DNA from: Bifidobacterium sp. WK041_4_12
GTDB lineage: Bacteria; Actinomycetota; Actinomycetes; Actinomycetales; Bifidobacteriaceae
NCBI RefSeq assembly: GCF_041080795.1
Contig: NZ_CP129674.1
Location: forward strand, 1,240,001 to 1,304,000
Length of the DNA stretch: 64,000 nt
Direction of reading: 5' to 3'
Shown here: positions 50,876 to 59,947 of the stretch, one piece after another
Numbering within the stretch: the stretch's first letter is position 1
How the letters are laid out: the number at the start of each line of letters is the position of its first letter
The notes under the pieces: generated by a model
Databases searched by the model: none
What the model was told of the DNA's origin: nothing
What the model saw: the letters and a program-made list of their open reading frames with translations, nothing else
Position numbers and translations under genes: made by a program

Positions 50876-52645
50876 ATGGCTTCGGTCTTTACTCTGACCA
50901 TGAACAACGGCATAGCAGGAAGCACTGCCGAAGGAACAACAAGAGCCAGGCATTCATTGCTCTCCGATATCGTCGTCATCATTGGCATTCTTGCCTTGAT
51001 AGGTGGCATCGCCGTCATGCTTCCCGATATAAACAGGGCAGTCGGACCGCAGGGCTTGCCGTCGACAATTTCTACGGACCCGAGCAATCTGCCCTATTAT
51101 GCGATGCGTTCGGTATTGCGCATGTTCATAGCGCTTGCCTGCTCGTTGCTGTTCACCGTGGTCTACGGCTTGGCGGCAGCGAGAAGCAGAAGGCTGGGTG
51201 CCATACTCATTCCCTTGCTTGACATTCTTCAGTCCGTGCCGATTCTTGGATTCCTCTCGGCAACCATTTCGCTATGGCTGGTGCTCTTCCCTGGCTCGAT
51301 TCTTGGTGTCGAGGCAGCTTCCATCTTTGCTATATTCACAAGCCAGGCATGGAACATGACCTTCTCATTCCACCGCTCTCTGCTCAGCGAACCAACCGAA
51401 CTTGACGAGGCCGCGAAAATTCTCAGGCTTAGCCATTGGCAACGATTCTGGAATCTTGACATGCCGAACGCTATGATTCCCCTGCTCTGGAATTGCATGA
51501 TGAGCGTCGGTGGCGGCTGGTTCTTCCTGACAGCGTCGGAAATGATCTCGGTCAACAACCACACCTACGCACTTCCCGGCATTGGCAGCTATGTCGCAGA
51601 GGCATCACGTCATCGTGAGCTGGGCAATATCGGATGGGCAATTCTGACCATGGTCATCGTGGTGGTACTCATTGATTTCTGTCTATGGAAGCCATTGACC
51701 GCATGGGCCGAAAAGTTCCGCATCACATCAAGTGCATCGATTGTCCAACGGCGCAGCATGGTGCTTACCATCATTCGCCAGTCGCATCTCAACGATGTGC
51801 TCGCCTGGCTCTGCCGTCCGATTGGCGAAGGCTTGGACATGGTGACACGGCCGTTGGGACGTACAGGCTCACGTTGGCATGTTCGTTCGACCCGTTCGCG
51901 CATCGGTGACATGGCATTCGGCACGGTTATCGTCATCGCGATCTCGATAGGCATTCTTGCGTGGATTGAATTCATCAGGCGTGGCACTGGCATCGATGAG
52001 ATATGGCATGTTTTCGGTCTGGGGCTGCTGACCTTCCTTCGTGTCATGCTGCTCACTCTCGTCTGCTCCATTATCTGGGTTCCCATTGGCGCAAGCATTG
52101 GCATGAACCCACGCTTGTCCCGCATCTTCCAACCGCTGATCCAGGTGCTTTCGAGCTTTCCTGCGAACTTCACCTTTCCCTTGGTGACGTTGTGGTTCAT
52201 CGCCTGGCACATAGACATCAACTGGGGCACGATGCTGCTGATGTCGTTGGGAACACAGTGGTACATTCTCTTCAACGTCATCGCCGGTGCGAGTTCGATC
52301 CCTGACGATTTGCAGGAGATGACCCGTAGCTTCAGACTTACCAGATGGCAGCGGTGGAGCAAACTCATTCTTCCCGCAGTGTTTGGCTCATGGTGCACGG
52401 GCGGCATCACTGCTGCTGGCGGAGCGTGGAATGCTTCGATTGTCTCCGAAACGGTCGCCTATGGCCATGCAACCTTGACTGCCACAGGTCTGGGGTCATA
52501 CATCGCCGCATCCACGGCATCGGGAAATATGTCGAAGACGCTGCTGGGAGTGACGATCATGTCGCTCTTCGTGGTGATCGTCAATCGCATATTCTGGCAT
52601 CCCTTGGAGAAGCTCGCAGAACAGCGATTCTCGCTGACACCCTGA
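50876..52645 (+). CDS. Duplicated ABC permease (two BPD_transp_1 modules)
   Basis: The 589-residue protein contains two binding-protein-dependent permease modules in tandem. Each has the EAA loop that meets the ATPase: ELDEAAKILRLSHWQRF (about 174-190) and DDLQEMTRSFRLTRWQRW (about 476-493). About six helices lie in each half, joined by a polar linker (about 285-345). This is the nitrate/sulfonate (NrtB/SsuC) branch in the duplicated-permease form (COG4986-like). One chain therefore supplies both halves of the channel. ATG 50876 follows AGAGG. No solute-binding protein is encoded nearby. The riboswitch upstream suggests Mg2+-related cargo rather than an anion, but that is inference. Confidence 0.85.
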   Translation: MASVFTLTMNNGIAGSTAEGTTRARHSLLSDIVVIIGILALIGGIAVMLPDINRAVGPQGLPSTISTDPSNLPYYAMRSVLRMFIALACSLLFTVVYGLAAARSRRLGAILIPLLDILQSVPILGFLSATISLWLVLFPGSILGVEAASIFAIFTSQAWNMTFSFHRSLLSEPTELDEAAKILRLSHWQRFWNLDMPNAMIPLLWNCMMSVGGGWFFLTASEMISVNNHTYALPGIGSYVAEASRHRELGNIGWAILTMVIVVVLIDFCLWKPLTAWAEKFRITSSASIVQRRSMVLTIIRQSHLNDVLAWLCRPIGEGLDMVTRPLGRTGSRWHVRSTRSRIGDMAFGTVIVIAISIGILAWIEFIRRGTGIDEIWHVFGLGLLTFLRVMLLTLVCSIIWVPIGASIGMNPRLSRIFQPLIQVLSSFPANFTFPLVTLWFIAWHIDINWGTMLLMSLGTQWYILFNVIAGASSIPDDLQEMTRSFRLTRWQRWSKLILPAVFGSWCTGGITAAGGAWNASIVSETVAYGHATLTATGLGSYIAASTASGNMSKTLLGVTIMSLFVVIVNRIFWHPLEKLAEQRFSLTP

Positions 52646-52729
52646 CCAGGCCAGCTCTCGATCAACGATCCGGACGACGACATCACCGAACATCATCACA
52701 GCATGTGACTAACAGATAAAGGAGCAGTC

Positions 52730-54049
52730 ATGAACATGATTCAGGCCTCTCACATCAACACGACGTTCATGAGCGACAAAGGCGAAGAACTCTCCATATT
52801 GAAGGACATGTCCTTCACCTTGCAGGAAGGGGAGATCGTAGCCATTCTCGGCCGTTCAGGAGCGGGAAAATCAACCTTCCTTCGCACCCTTGCCGGTCTG
52901 GTGCCTCCCACCAGCGGCAGTGTCAGCTATCGAGGCACCGAACTGCACGGACCGAATCCCGGGGTGGCCATGGTCTTCCAGACCTTTGCCCTCATGCCAT
53001 GGCTGACCGTCGAGTCGAACGTCGAACTGGGCTTGCAGGCTCGAGGCATCGGCCGAAAGGAACGTGAGCAAGCAGCACTGCAATCCATTGATTCGATTGG
53101 TCTCGACGGCTTCGAAACAGCATATCCAAAGGAACTGTCCGGCGGCATGCGCCAACGCGTCGGCATCGCACGCGCATTGGTGCTCCAGCCAGACGCGCTG
53201 TTCATGGATGAGCCGTTCTCGGCACTGGATGTCCTGACCGCTGAAAATCTTCGTCAGGAAGTGCTGAATCTATGGTCGAATGGTGAAAGCAAGCTGCGAT
53301 CCATTCTGATCGTGACGCACAACATCGAGGAAGCCGTGCAGATGGCTGATCGAGTAGTGGTTCTGGGTTCGCACCCAGGGCATATCATTGCCACGGTGGA
53401 CGTCGACATTGCTCGACCGAGGGACAAGCATGCGCCAGAATTCGAAGACATGGTTGACAAGCTGTATTCGATTTTGACTGGTAAGGTCAGCGAAAGCTCG
53501 ATCAAGTCAACGCGCACACCGAATTCCTTGTCTGGCGTCAAGAAGATGGCTGCCGAATCGCCAACCAATCGCATGCTCCCAGACGCGACGCCTGGCGGTC
53601 TTGCAGGCCTTCTTGAAATCGTTGCCAGCTATGCTGACGGCATCGATCTTGCGGACCTGGCATCGGCACTCTCATTCGAGGTTGACGACCTCTTCCCGCT
53701 CCTCGATGCAGGCACGTTACTGGGCATGCTTGATGTCAGCGAAGGCCATGTTACGGTGACTGAAACCGGGCATCGTTGGAATGATGCAGACATTTTGAAC
53801 AGCAAGGTCGTGTTCGCCGACATCGCCATGAGCCATGTGCCGCTGGTCCGAGCCATTGACAGGGCGCTACGCCAATCCAAAAACGGAAGACTGCACGGTG
53901 ACCTGATCGTTGACCTGCTCCATAGCAAAGAGCCGGAAGATGTTGCAAGAAAGCAATTCCATATCGCCATTGAATGGGGGCGCTACGGTGAATTGTTCGA
54001 TTACGATGCCGATGACGACTTGCTCACCCTTGACGAAGCAGCCATGTGA
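52730..54049 (+). CDS. ABC ATPase with AAA-associated C-terminal domain
   Basis: Residues 1-235 are a NrtD/SsuB-like ATPase: Walker A GRSGAGKST, VFQTFALMPWLTV, signature LSGGMRQRVGIARAL, Walker B LFMDEPFSALD and switch His in THNIEEAV. Residues about 280-430 form a second, winged-helix-rich domain (GGLAGLLEIVASYADGIDLADLASAL, TETGHRW, FHIAIEWGRYGELFDYD). This is the arrangement of the AAA-associated C-terminal domain (PF09821) of this ABC subgroup, perhaps a regulatory or ligand-sensing unit. AAAGGAG precedes ATG 52730, and the gene lies 84 bases after the duplicated permease, its partner. Confidence 0.88.
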   Translation: MNMIQASHINTTFMSDKGEELSILKDMSFTLQEGEIVAILGRSGAGKSTFLRTLAGLVPPTSGSVSYRGTELHGPNPGVAMVFQTFALMPWLTVESNVELGLQARGIGRKEREQAALQSIDSIGLDGFETAYPKELSGGMRQRVGIARALVLQPDALFMDEPFSALDVLTAENLRQEVLNLWSNGESKLRSILIVTHNIEEAVQMADRVVVLGSHPGHIIATVDVDIARPRDKHAPEFEDMVDKLYSILTGKVSESSIKSTRTPNSLSGVKKMAAESPTNRMLPDATPGGLAGLLEIVASYADGIDLADLASALSFEVDDLFPLLDAGTLLGMLDVSEGHVTVTETGHRWNDADILNSKVVFADIAMSHVPLVRAIDRALRQSKNGRLHGDLIVDLLHSKEPEDVARKQFHIAIEWGRYGELFDYDADDDLLTLDEAAM

Positions 54050-54056
54050 ATGGTGT

Positions 54057-54845
54057 CTAGTGCTTCCACATATGAGCAATGACCTTGGCAATCGCATAGA
54101 TGCATGCACTTGATGTAGCGACGAAGAAACCGACCGGCAGATCTGTCATGATTGACAGGGCTACGGAAAGCCACATGCAGAACAGAGCGAACAGAGATGA
54201 GAGCATGATGGCGTGAATCGGATCATGTGCCAAGGCGCAGGCGGCAGCAGGTGGAGCGATGAGCAGGCTGAACAGCAGCATCGCTCCGACAATCGGCACG
54301 CTTGCCGTGGTAACGCAAGCAATCACGATGGTGAAGAGCAGAGCGACAAGATTATTGTTCACACCGCGCACGCTCGCCTGTTCAGGCATGATGGACGATG
54401 CCAAGAGTGGCCGAACCATGCAGAGTACCAATCCGACTGCGATGACAGCAAGAATGGACATGGTGAGCAAATCTCCATCGGTCACCGCAAGCACCTGTCC
54501 AAAGAGCAGGGCATAGACTTCGTTGCTGTAATCTCCGCTCAGACTGAGCATAAATGCACCGCCAGCGAGCAGAAAAACGAGCAGCAATGCGATCACGGCA
54601 TCGCGCCGTCCCTTCTTGCCAAGAAGGTGCATGGCCAATGCAGAAACCAGCGCCGCAATTCCCATGCCAGTCACGGGGCTTAATCCGACGGTCACGGCTA
54701 TTGCTGCGCCTGCAAAAGACCCATGAGGAATGGCGTGAGCCAGAAATGAATCTCCGCGAAGCACTACAAAAACGCCTATGATTCCAGCGCTCAGGGCCAC
54801 GATGGTGCTGGCATACCAGGTGTTCATCACATAGGCCTCAAACAT
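54057..54845 (-). CDS. Metal (Zn/Mn) ABC transporter permease, second copy
   Basis: The 262-residue permease starts at ATG 54845, overlapping the end of the upstream permease gene by eight bases. It has about eight helices of the ABC-3 (ZnuB/MntB/TroC) family, with VLRGDSFLAHAIPHGSFAGAA, SIMPEQASVRGVNNN and IVGAMLLFSLLIAPPAAA. With its neighbour it would form a heterodimeric channel, as in TroCD-type systems. It ends six bases from the convergent ATPase gene, with no separate terminator. Confidence 0.88.
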   Translation of the reverse strand: MFEAYVMNTWYASTIVALSAGIIGVFVVLRGDSFLAHAIPHGSFAGAAIAVTVGLSPVTGMGIAALVSALAMHLLGKKGRRDAVIALLLVFLLAGGAFMLSLSGDYSNEVYALLFGQVLAVTDGDLLTMSILAVIAVGLVLCMVRPLLASSIMPEQASVRGVNNNLVALLFTIVIACVTTASVPIVGAMLLFSLLIAPPAAACALAHDPIHAIMLSSLFALFCMWLSVALSIMTDLPVGFFVATSSACIYAIAKVIAHMWKH

Positions 54846-55722
54846 GAGCGACCGCCGCCCTTCTGCGTGCAACCGCATTGATCACACCAAGAGACCTCAG
54901 GATTCTGCACAGCAGATAGATGAACAGGATTATGGCAACGATGCAAAAACTCACCGACCATGATTTTCCACCGGTCCAATGGTAGCTTTCGTATGACACA
55001 ATGACGCCAATCCAGATGCTGATCACACCGATGATGCCTGCGGAAAGGATTGCATCACGCATGCGGCTGGCGAGAAGGAGACCGCATGAAGCGGGACCGA
55101 TCAACAGCGCAGTCGAGAGAATGGCTCCAACGGAAATTGAACCCAGCGCTACACCAATGCCAAGAACACACATGAATGCGGCATTGATGATGCCGGTTCG
55201 TACACCATTGGCATGGGCAAGCTCAGGTGACACGGTAACGAACAATGCCGGACGCCAAAGCACTGCCATGGCTATGATGCTGCAGATGGCAAGCAGACAA
55301 ATCAGTGGAACAGTCTGCGGATTGATGGCGAACAGCGAACCGAAGAGTACGGCAACTGCGGCACTTCCCCCGGATTTGCCTGTCATGGAAAGGGTGATGA
55401 ACAGCGAAGTGAAACCCATTCCGGTCGCAAGCACGATGCCGGTAGCCACATCACGGCCACGAATGCGTTCGATACCGATGGCGTGCATGCCCAGTCCAGC
55501 CAAAACGCTGGCAGCTAGGAATCCCCACAGCTGATTGACACCGAGAAGGTAGGCGGCAGATCCTCCAACCGACGCAAGGTCGGTCAGCGAATGGCCGGCG
55601 AATGATTGCCCTCGCAGCACAGTAAACACCCCGATGCATGCCGTTGCTATGGCAACCGCCGATCCGACCAACAAGGCGGTCCGCATTTCCTGGACCTGCC
55701 AGAGTTCCATCAATAGCTTCAT
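54838..55722 (-). CDS. Metal (Zn/Mn) ABC transporter permease, first copy
   Basis: The 294-residue ABC-3 family permease has TVLRGQSFAGHSLTDLASVGGS, the loop VTVSPELAHANGVRTG and the SISVGAILSTALLIGPASCG segment that faces the ATPase. It is longer at the C-terminus than its partner (IFLIYLLCRILRSLGVI and a basic tail). The gene lies about 90 bases after the ATPase gene. The two permeases are clearly related but diverged, suggesting an obligate heterodimer. Confidence 0.9.
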   Translation of the reverse strand: MKLLMELWQVQEMRTALLVGSAVAIATACIGVFTVLRGQSFAGHSLTDLASVGGSAAYLLGVNQLWGFLAASVLAGLGMHAIGIERIRGRDVATGIVLATGMGFTSLFITLSMTGKSGGSAAVAVLFGSLFAINPQTVPLICLLAICSIIAMAVLWRPALFVTVSPELAHANGVRTGIINAAFMCVLGIGVALGSISVGAILSTALLIGPASCGLLLASRMRDAILSAGIIGVISIWIGVIVSYESYHWTGGKSWSVSFCIVAIILFIYLLCRILRSLGVINAVARRRAAVAHV

Positions 55723-55815
55723 TGCAATCCTTATTTCCCTTGCGCAAGCCTGCAGTCAAACGCGGTGACATCTTGCGGCAATTTAGAACGCTCCCCTTGC
55801 CTTCCAGACATCCGT

Positions 55816-56727
55816 CTAATCTTCCACTGGCTTCGCTGCGAACGGATCGACATCATTGACATGCGCGTGACTCGTCTCCCCTGCCATGACCATGACTCGG
55901 CCGCCAGCATGCAATACCTCAATGGGGTGTCGATACAGGGCGCTCAGTACCTCAGTCGTAATCACTTCATCGGTTGTTCCGACCACGGCATTGCCACTGG
56001 CCAGATAGACCACTTTATCAAGGGAATCAATCAATGGATTGATGTCATGCGCAGAAAGAATGATGCTGATGCCCTCGTTCTTGCGAATGTCGTTGAGTAG
56101 TTTGACGATATCGTCGGCATTCGCAGGATCAAGGTTGGCGAGGGGCTCGTCAAGCAGCATGAGTTTCGGACTGGCAACAAGTGCAGCTGCAATCAGTACA
56201 CGCTGCTGCTGACCGCCAGAGAGACGTCCAACAGGCCGATCTGCGAACTGCCACGCTCCAACGCCTGTCATCGCATGCTCGACCTGGTTCCAGAATCGTG
56301 CGCCCCTCATGCCGATTCCAAAACGCTGACCGTCAAGACCCAGAGCAACCAGGTCCTTGGCTCGGATGGGCAGATCTGGGTCCAATTGGATTTTCTGTGG
56401 TACATAGCCAATCATGCCGGCCTTTGCATGCCTTCTACCTTCGATGGAAACATATCCACGAGAGGGTTCGACATCTCCGAGAATTGTTCTCAGCAGTGTC
56501 GTCTTTCCAGCTCCATTTGATCCAATCAGACCCAGAAATTCGCCCGGATCAACGCGCAAATCAATGCCTTTGAGAATTTCATTGCCGCCCAGCTCCACGT
56601 GGACATCCTGTACGCTCAGCAGACTGTCCTCGTGCATGTGGGATGTGCGCGCAAGCGATGATGCCGTGGCTTGCATCGATGCGTCACGTGCATTCGAATT
56701 CTTCAATAACATTGATGGTGACATCAT
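55816..56727 (-). CDS. znuC: Metal (Zn/Mn) ABC transporter ATPase
   Basis: The 303-residue ATPase has Walker A GSNGAGKTT, GYVPQKIQLDPDLPI, signature RLSGGQQQRVLIAAAL, Walker B LMLLDEPLANLDP and switch His in SAHDINPL. The first 35 residues are a polar extension, and the last 30 residues contain several His (GETSHAHVNDVD) that might bind metal. The start overlaps the znuA stop (ATGA; a second ATG follows at once). The exact metal cannot be decided from the ATPase. Confidence 0.9.
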   Translation of the reverse strand: MMSPSMLLKNSNARDASMQATASSLARTSHMHEDSLLSVQDVHVELGGNEILKGIDLRVDPGEFLGLIGSNGAGKTTLLRTILGDVEPSRGYVSIEGRRHAKAGMIGYVPQKIQLDPDLPIRAKDLVALGLDGQRFGIGMRGARFWNQVEHAMTGVGAWQFADRPVGRLSGGQQQRVLIAAALVASPKLMLLDEPLANLDPANADDIVKLLNDIRKNEGISIILSAHDINPLIDSLDKVVYLASGNAVVGTTDEVITTEVLSALYRHPIEVLHAGGRVMVMAGETSHAHVNDVDPFAAKPVED

Positions 56728-57653
56728 AGGCTTTCAGTAGATTGCTTCTGCGAAATTGCCTTTTCCAGTGCGGCAAGTTCAGCTGTCATCCATTGTACAT
56801 AGTGATAGTTCTTTGGCATTGTTTCGTAGACGCCAACGATTGGAATGTCGTTCTTCTTTGCTTCAGCCTTGTACTTGGCCGTCAGATCGGAAGTGACCTG
56901 CTGGTTGTATACGAATGCCTGAACGGATTTGTTGGAGAAGAGTCCCATCTGTGTCGCTGAATCCTGTGCCGAAGGATCCTGATCGTTCATGATGGCGGCT
57001 TGAAGTGTCCAAGGTGTCTTGATGTTGACCTTCGCAGCGTCAAGCATATAGTTCGCAACCGGTTCGGTTGCAGCAACCGCAACATTGGGATACGAGGTCT
57101 GGAAGTGCGACAATGCATCGGTGTACGAATCCATCGAAGTGTTGAAACTCTTCAGGTTCTTCTTGTAGTCACTGGTATGGCTTGGATCAATGGATTCAAG
57201 TTTCGAAGCGATCTTTGAGGCGACGGCTGGCATGGTCTTTGGCTCATACCATAGGTGTGGGTTCTTGGTGCTGTCGGGCAGTCCGAGAACTTCCTGCGCA
57301 TTGATGACCGTACGGTCTGAACTTGTATGAGCCTTGAGCATCTTGTCCAGCCAATCGTCATAGCCAACGCCATTTTGAACCACGATCTTGGCCTGTGCGA
57401 TAAGCTTCACATCTGACGGGCTTGCCTCAAAATCATGAGGATCCGCATTCGGATTGCTGATGATCGATGTCACATTCACATGTGAGCCACCAATGGACTT
57501 GGCAACATCGCCATATTCATTCTCAGCGGCAAGAACGTCAATCTTCCCATCGCTGCTGCTTGCAGATGACGTACCGCACCCCGCGGCAGCCAATGCCATG
57601 ACTCCGGTAAGAATCGATGCCACAATTGCCTTGCTGGCATGTTTGAACTGCAT
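56724..57653 (-). CDS. znuA: Metal-binding lipoprotein of the Zn/Mn ABC transporter
   Basis: The 309-residue cluster A-I binding protein has a lipobox (MALAAAGCGTSS). Candidate metal ligands lie in ADPHDFEASPSD and KNPHLWYEPK (two His). In place of the usual third His and final Asp it has ATEPVANYML and VYNQQVTS, as in a subgroup of actinobacterial proteins. There is no His-rich loop, so it may serve Zn2+ or Mn2+. The gene heads the SBP-ATPase-permease-permease operon; an AT-rich operator-like site lies 46-70 bases upstream of the ATG. Confidence 0.9.
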   Translation of the reverse strand: MQFKHASKAIVASILTGVMALAAAGCGTSSASSSDGKIDVLAAENEYGDVAKSIGGSHVNVTSIISNPNADPHDFEASPSDVKLIAQAKIVVQNGVGYDDWLDKMLKAHTSSDRTVINAQEVLGLPDSTKNPHLWYEPKTMPAVASKIASKLESIDPSHTSDYKKNLKSFNTSMDSYTDALSHFQTSYPNVAVAATEPVANYMLDAAKVNIKTPWTLQAAIMNDQDPSAQDSATQMGLFSNKSVQAFVYNQQVTSDLTAKYKAEAKKNDIPIVGVYETMPKNYHYVQWMTAELAALEKAISQKQSTESL

Positions 57654-57698
57654 GATTTCCCCAACTTTCTATTATTTCGCCTGATAGGCGCAATCTCT

Positions 57699-57722
57699 TA
57701 ATGAGAATAATTACTATTGTCA
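57699..57722. promoter_or_regulatory. Possible Zur/Fur-type operator upstream of znuA
   Basis: The stretch TAATGAGAATAATTACTATT is AT-rich and imperfectly palindromic, like the tgAtAATnATTaTCA pattern of Fur-family regulators such as Zur. It sits where the znuA promoter must be, in line with zinc repression. The identification is by resemblance only. Confidence 0.45.
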
Positions 57723-57767
57723 CATAGAGTAGCGACTATGGGAAGAGGGATGTTCATGCTCGAGGAG

Positions 57768-58280
57768 CTACAGCGTTTTGATATAGAACCTATCCATCGC
57801 TGCATGATCAGCCCTGACAAGCGGTCGTTTCAGCAGCGTGAAACCGCAGCGCTCATACACATGCATCGCTGCAACGAGTGCGTGGTGCGTTTCCAGATAC
57901 AGCTGGCGGTAGCCATCGGCGCGTGCTGACTTTTCTATCTGGTGGATCAGATGATAGCTTGCGCCACTGCCTTGACCCTGCGGTGAGATATACAGCTTCT
58001 GCAGCTCGGCGACCTCTGGTCCAAGACCGGAAAAATGTGCATATCCCGCTCCCCCAAGCACATGATTGTCACCGTCGGTGACGACGAAATATCCACGACC
58101 CAGTTCAGACGTGGAAGCGTCATAGAAATCACTTAATGCATTGAGCTGTGGGTCATAATATGCCGTGCCTGGAATATCCAGGCCGAAGCGGGCAAGTCCC
58201 TGCTGAATGATGGTCTTCATGGCTTCATTATCGGTGGATGTGATGGTTCGAATGCTCAACGCCTCATTATGCAACAGCAA
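57768..58280 (-). CDS. GNAT-family N-acetyltransferase
   Basis: The 170-residue protein has the GNAT fold with the acetyl-CoA loop in QGQGSGASYHLIHQI (about 102-116). It also has LQKLYISP before that loop, and YLETHHALVAAMHVYERCGF, typical of the subgroup that acts on small molecules or is described as a MarR-associated acetyltransferase. The substrate is unknown. It lies 20 bases after the clpX stop on the same strand, so it may be co-transcribed with clpX. Confidence 0.85.
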   Translation of the reverse strand: MLLHNEALSIRTITSTDNEAMKTIIQQGLARFGLDIPGTAYYDPQLNALSDFYDASTSELGRGYFVVTDGDNHVLGGAGYAHFSGLGPEVAELQKLYISPQGQGSGASYHLIHQIEKSARADGYRQLYLETHHALVAAMHVYERCGFTLLKRPLVRADHAAMDRFYIKTL

Positions 58281-58300
58281 TTCTCCAAGCCTTATGCAGG

Positions 58301-59731
58301 TCAGGCCGTCTTGCGACGTGTCTGGTTACCGTTCTTCGATTGAATATAGCGGGGTTTCGACAATCCCATAACCGTTGCGGCATCGACAATCACAGCGTCG
58401 ACATCATCCCGTTCGGGAATCTCGAACATGGTTTCTTCCAATGTTTTCTCAATAATGGATCGAAGTCCTCTGGCACCCACCTTGCGGTCCATGGCTGTCT
58501 GCGCGATCTGTGCTATGGCATCATCGGTGAATTGCAGATCCACACCATCGGCAGCGAACAGGCGACGATATTGCTTGATCAGAGCATTCGATGGTTCGGT
58601 GAGAATTGACTGCAGATCCTGCTGAGTCAAGTCACGCAGCACACTGATAATCGGCAACCTGCCAATGAATTCCGGCAACAGACCGAATTCGGCCAGATCA
58701 TCAGCGCTGACCTGCTTGAGCAGTTCCTGGGTCGTTGCCTCATGGGTATGCCATGTCGTCCCAAAACCGCTTTCGCGGCCACCGAGACGCGTGCGAATCA
58801 CATCATCGAGTCCGACGAATGCACCGCCACAGATGAAGAGAATTCCACGGGTATCGATCTGTTCGACTTCCTGATCGCGATGCTTGCGTGTCCCTTCCAG
58901 AGGTACGCTCGCAATGGTTCCTTCGAGAATCTTCAGCAAGGCCTGCTGCACGCCCTCACCGCTGACATCGCGGGTGATCGAGGTGTTCTCGCCGGATTTA
59001 CGTGCTATCTTGTCAATTTCGTCAATATAGATGATGCCATGCTGCGCACGTTCGACATCACCATCCGCTGCCTGAAGCAGGCGCTGGAGCACCGTTTCAA
59101 CATCATCCCCGACATAGCCCGCCTCAGTCAATGTGGTGGCATCGGTGATGATGAACGGCACATTCATTGCCTTTGCCAGTATCTGAGCCAGATAGGTCTT
59201 GCCAACACCTGTTGGTCCGAGCAGCAGGATGTTCGACTTTGCAACTTCAACATCAGCGAGCGAACGCTCAATGTCTTCGCGAGCGTTCGCTGACAATGCA
59301 GCTGCCGATGCCTTAGCGTTCGGACGGGTTCCGTGTGAACGGGAATGCCCATCTCGATGCGTCTGATCCACACCAGAACCGCGAGTCTTGCTGTCTTCGG
59401 AGGATGGCCAGTGCCGAGCCTCTGACTGCAATTCCATATTGACACGCTTGTAATGGTTATACACGGCCACGGACAGTGATCGCTTGGCTTCTTCCTGACC
59501 AATCACATACCTGTCGAGAAATGAGAAGATGGTGCTCGGCAGAGGCAGTTGCAGTGCATTGGCCTCTGCGTCATGCTCGCGTTCATCGGAGATGATATCC
59601 ATGCATAGACGAATGCATTCATCACAGATGGCCGAATTTGGACCGGTGACGAGCTTATGAACCTGGCGCTCTGTTTTGCCGCAGAACTCACAGCGTGGAA
59701 TGTCCTCGTTATAGCTGACTACGCGCCCCAT
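58301..59731 (-). CDS. clpX: ATP-dependent Clp protease ATPase subunit ClpX
   Basis: ClpX unfolds substrates and feeds them to ClpP. The 476-residue protein begins with the C4 zinc-binding domain (CEFCGKTE ... CDECIRLC, about residues 12-42). It then has Walker A GPTGVGKT, Walker B IIYIDEIDKI, the pore-2/RKH region and sensor 2 (GARGLRSIIE). A polar insert of about 45 residues between the zinc domain and the AAA+ core is rich in Ser/His/Arg (HSRSHGTRPNAKAS). ATG 59731 (MGRVVSYNE) is preferred to an earlier start. It is 216 bases from clpP2, which carries its own terminator. Confidence 0.95.
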   Translation of the reverse strand: MGRVVSYNEDIPRCEFCGKTERQVHKLVTGPNSAICDECIRLCMDIISDEREHDAEANALQLPLPSTIFSFLDRYVIGQEEAKRSLSVAVYNHYKRVNMELQSEARHWPSSEDSKTRGSGVDQTHRDGHSRSHGTRPNAKASAAALSANAREDIERSLADVEVAKSNILLLGPTGVGKTYLAQILAKAMNVPFIITDATTLTEAGYVGDDVETVLQRLLQAADGDVERAQHGIIYIDEIDKIARKSGENTSITRDVSGEGVQQALLKILEGTIASVPLEGTRKHRDQEVEQIDTRGILFICGGAFVGLDDVIRTRLGGRESGFGTTWHTHEATTQELLKQVSADDLAEFGLLPEFIGRLPIISVLRDLTQQDLQSILTEPSNALIKQYRRLFAADGVDLQFTDDAIAQIAQTAMDRKVGARGLRSIIEKTLEETMFEIPERDDVDAVIVDAATVMGLSKPRYIQSKNGNQTRRKTA

Positions 59732-59864
59732 CCAAGCCTCCCTCACCGTGCTTCATACCGTGCATAACTATACCTATGGTGGCTGTGACTGGTGAGGATT
59801 GAACGCTGTCTTCACCAATGATATCCGTTTGGGTACGCATAGTGTTCGCAGGCCCAAATATACG

Positions 59865-59898
59865 CTTGTGGTGCGCCGCAGAAGCGACGCACCACAAG
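59865..59898 (-). terminator. Stem-loop terminator after clpP2
   Basis: An 11-base perfect inverted repeat (59865-59875 and 59888-59898; CTTGTGGTGCG) with a 12-base loop lies between clpP2 and clpX, about 50 bases after the clpP2 stop. It is followed on the minus strand by CGTATATTTG, a weak T-run. It separates the clpP1P2 unit from clpX. Confidence 0.6.
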
Positions 59899-59947
59899 TT
59901 AATGTCACACATGAATCAGAGCAATTGAGTCACGCTGCTGGCAGCGA

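Noticed and set aside
51610..52410. Minus-strand open frame of about 266 codons opposite the duplicated permease
   Set aside because: Composition is Arg/Pro/Ser/Met-biased nonsense, as expected for antisense of a membrane protein gene.
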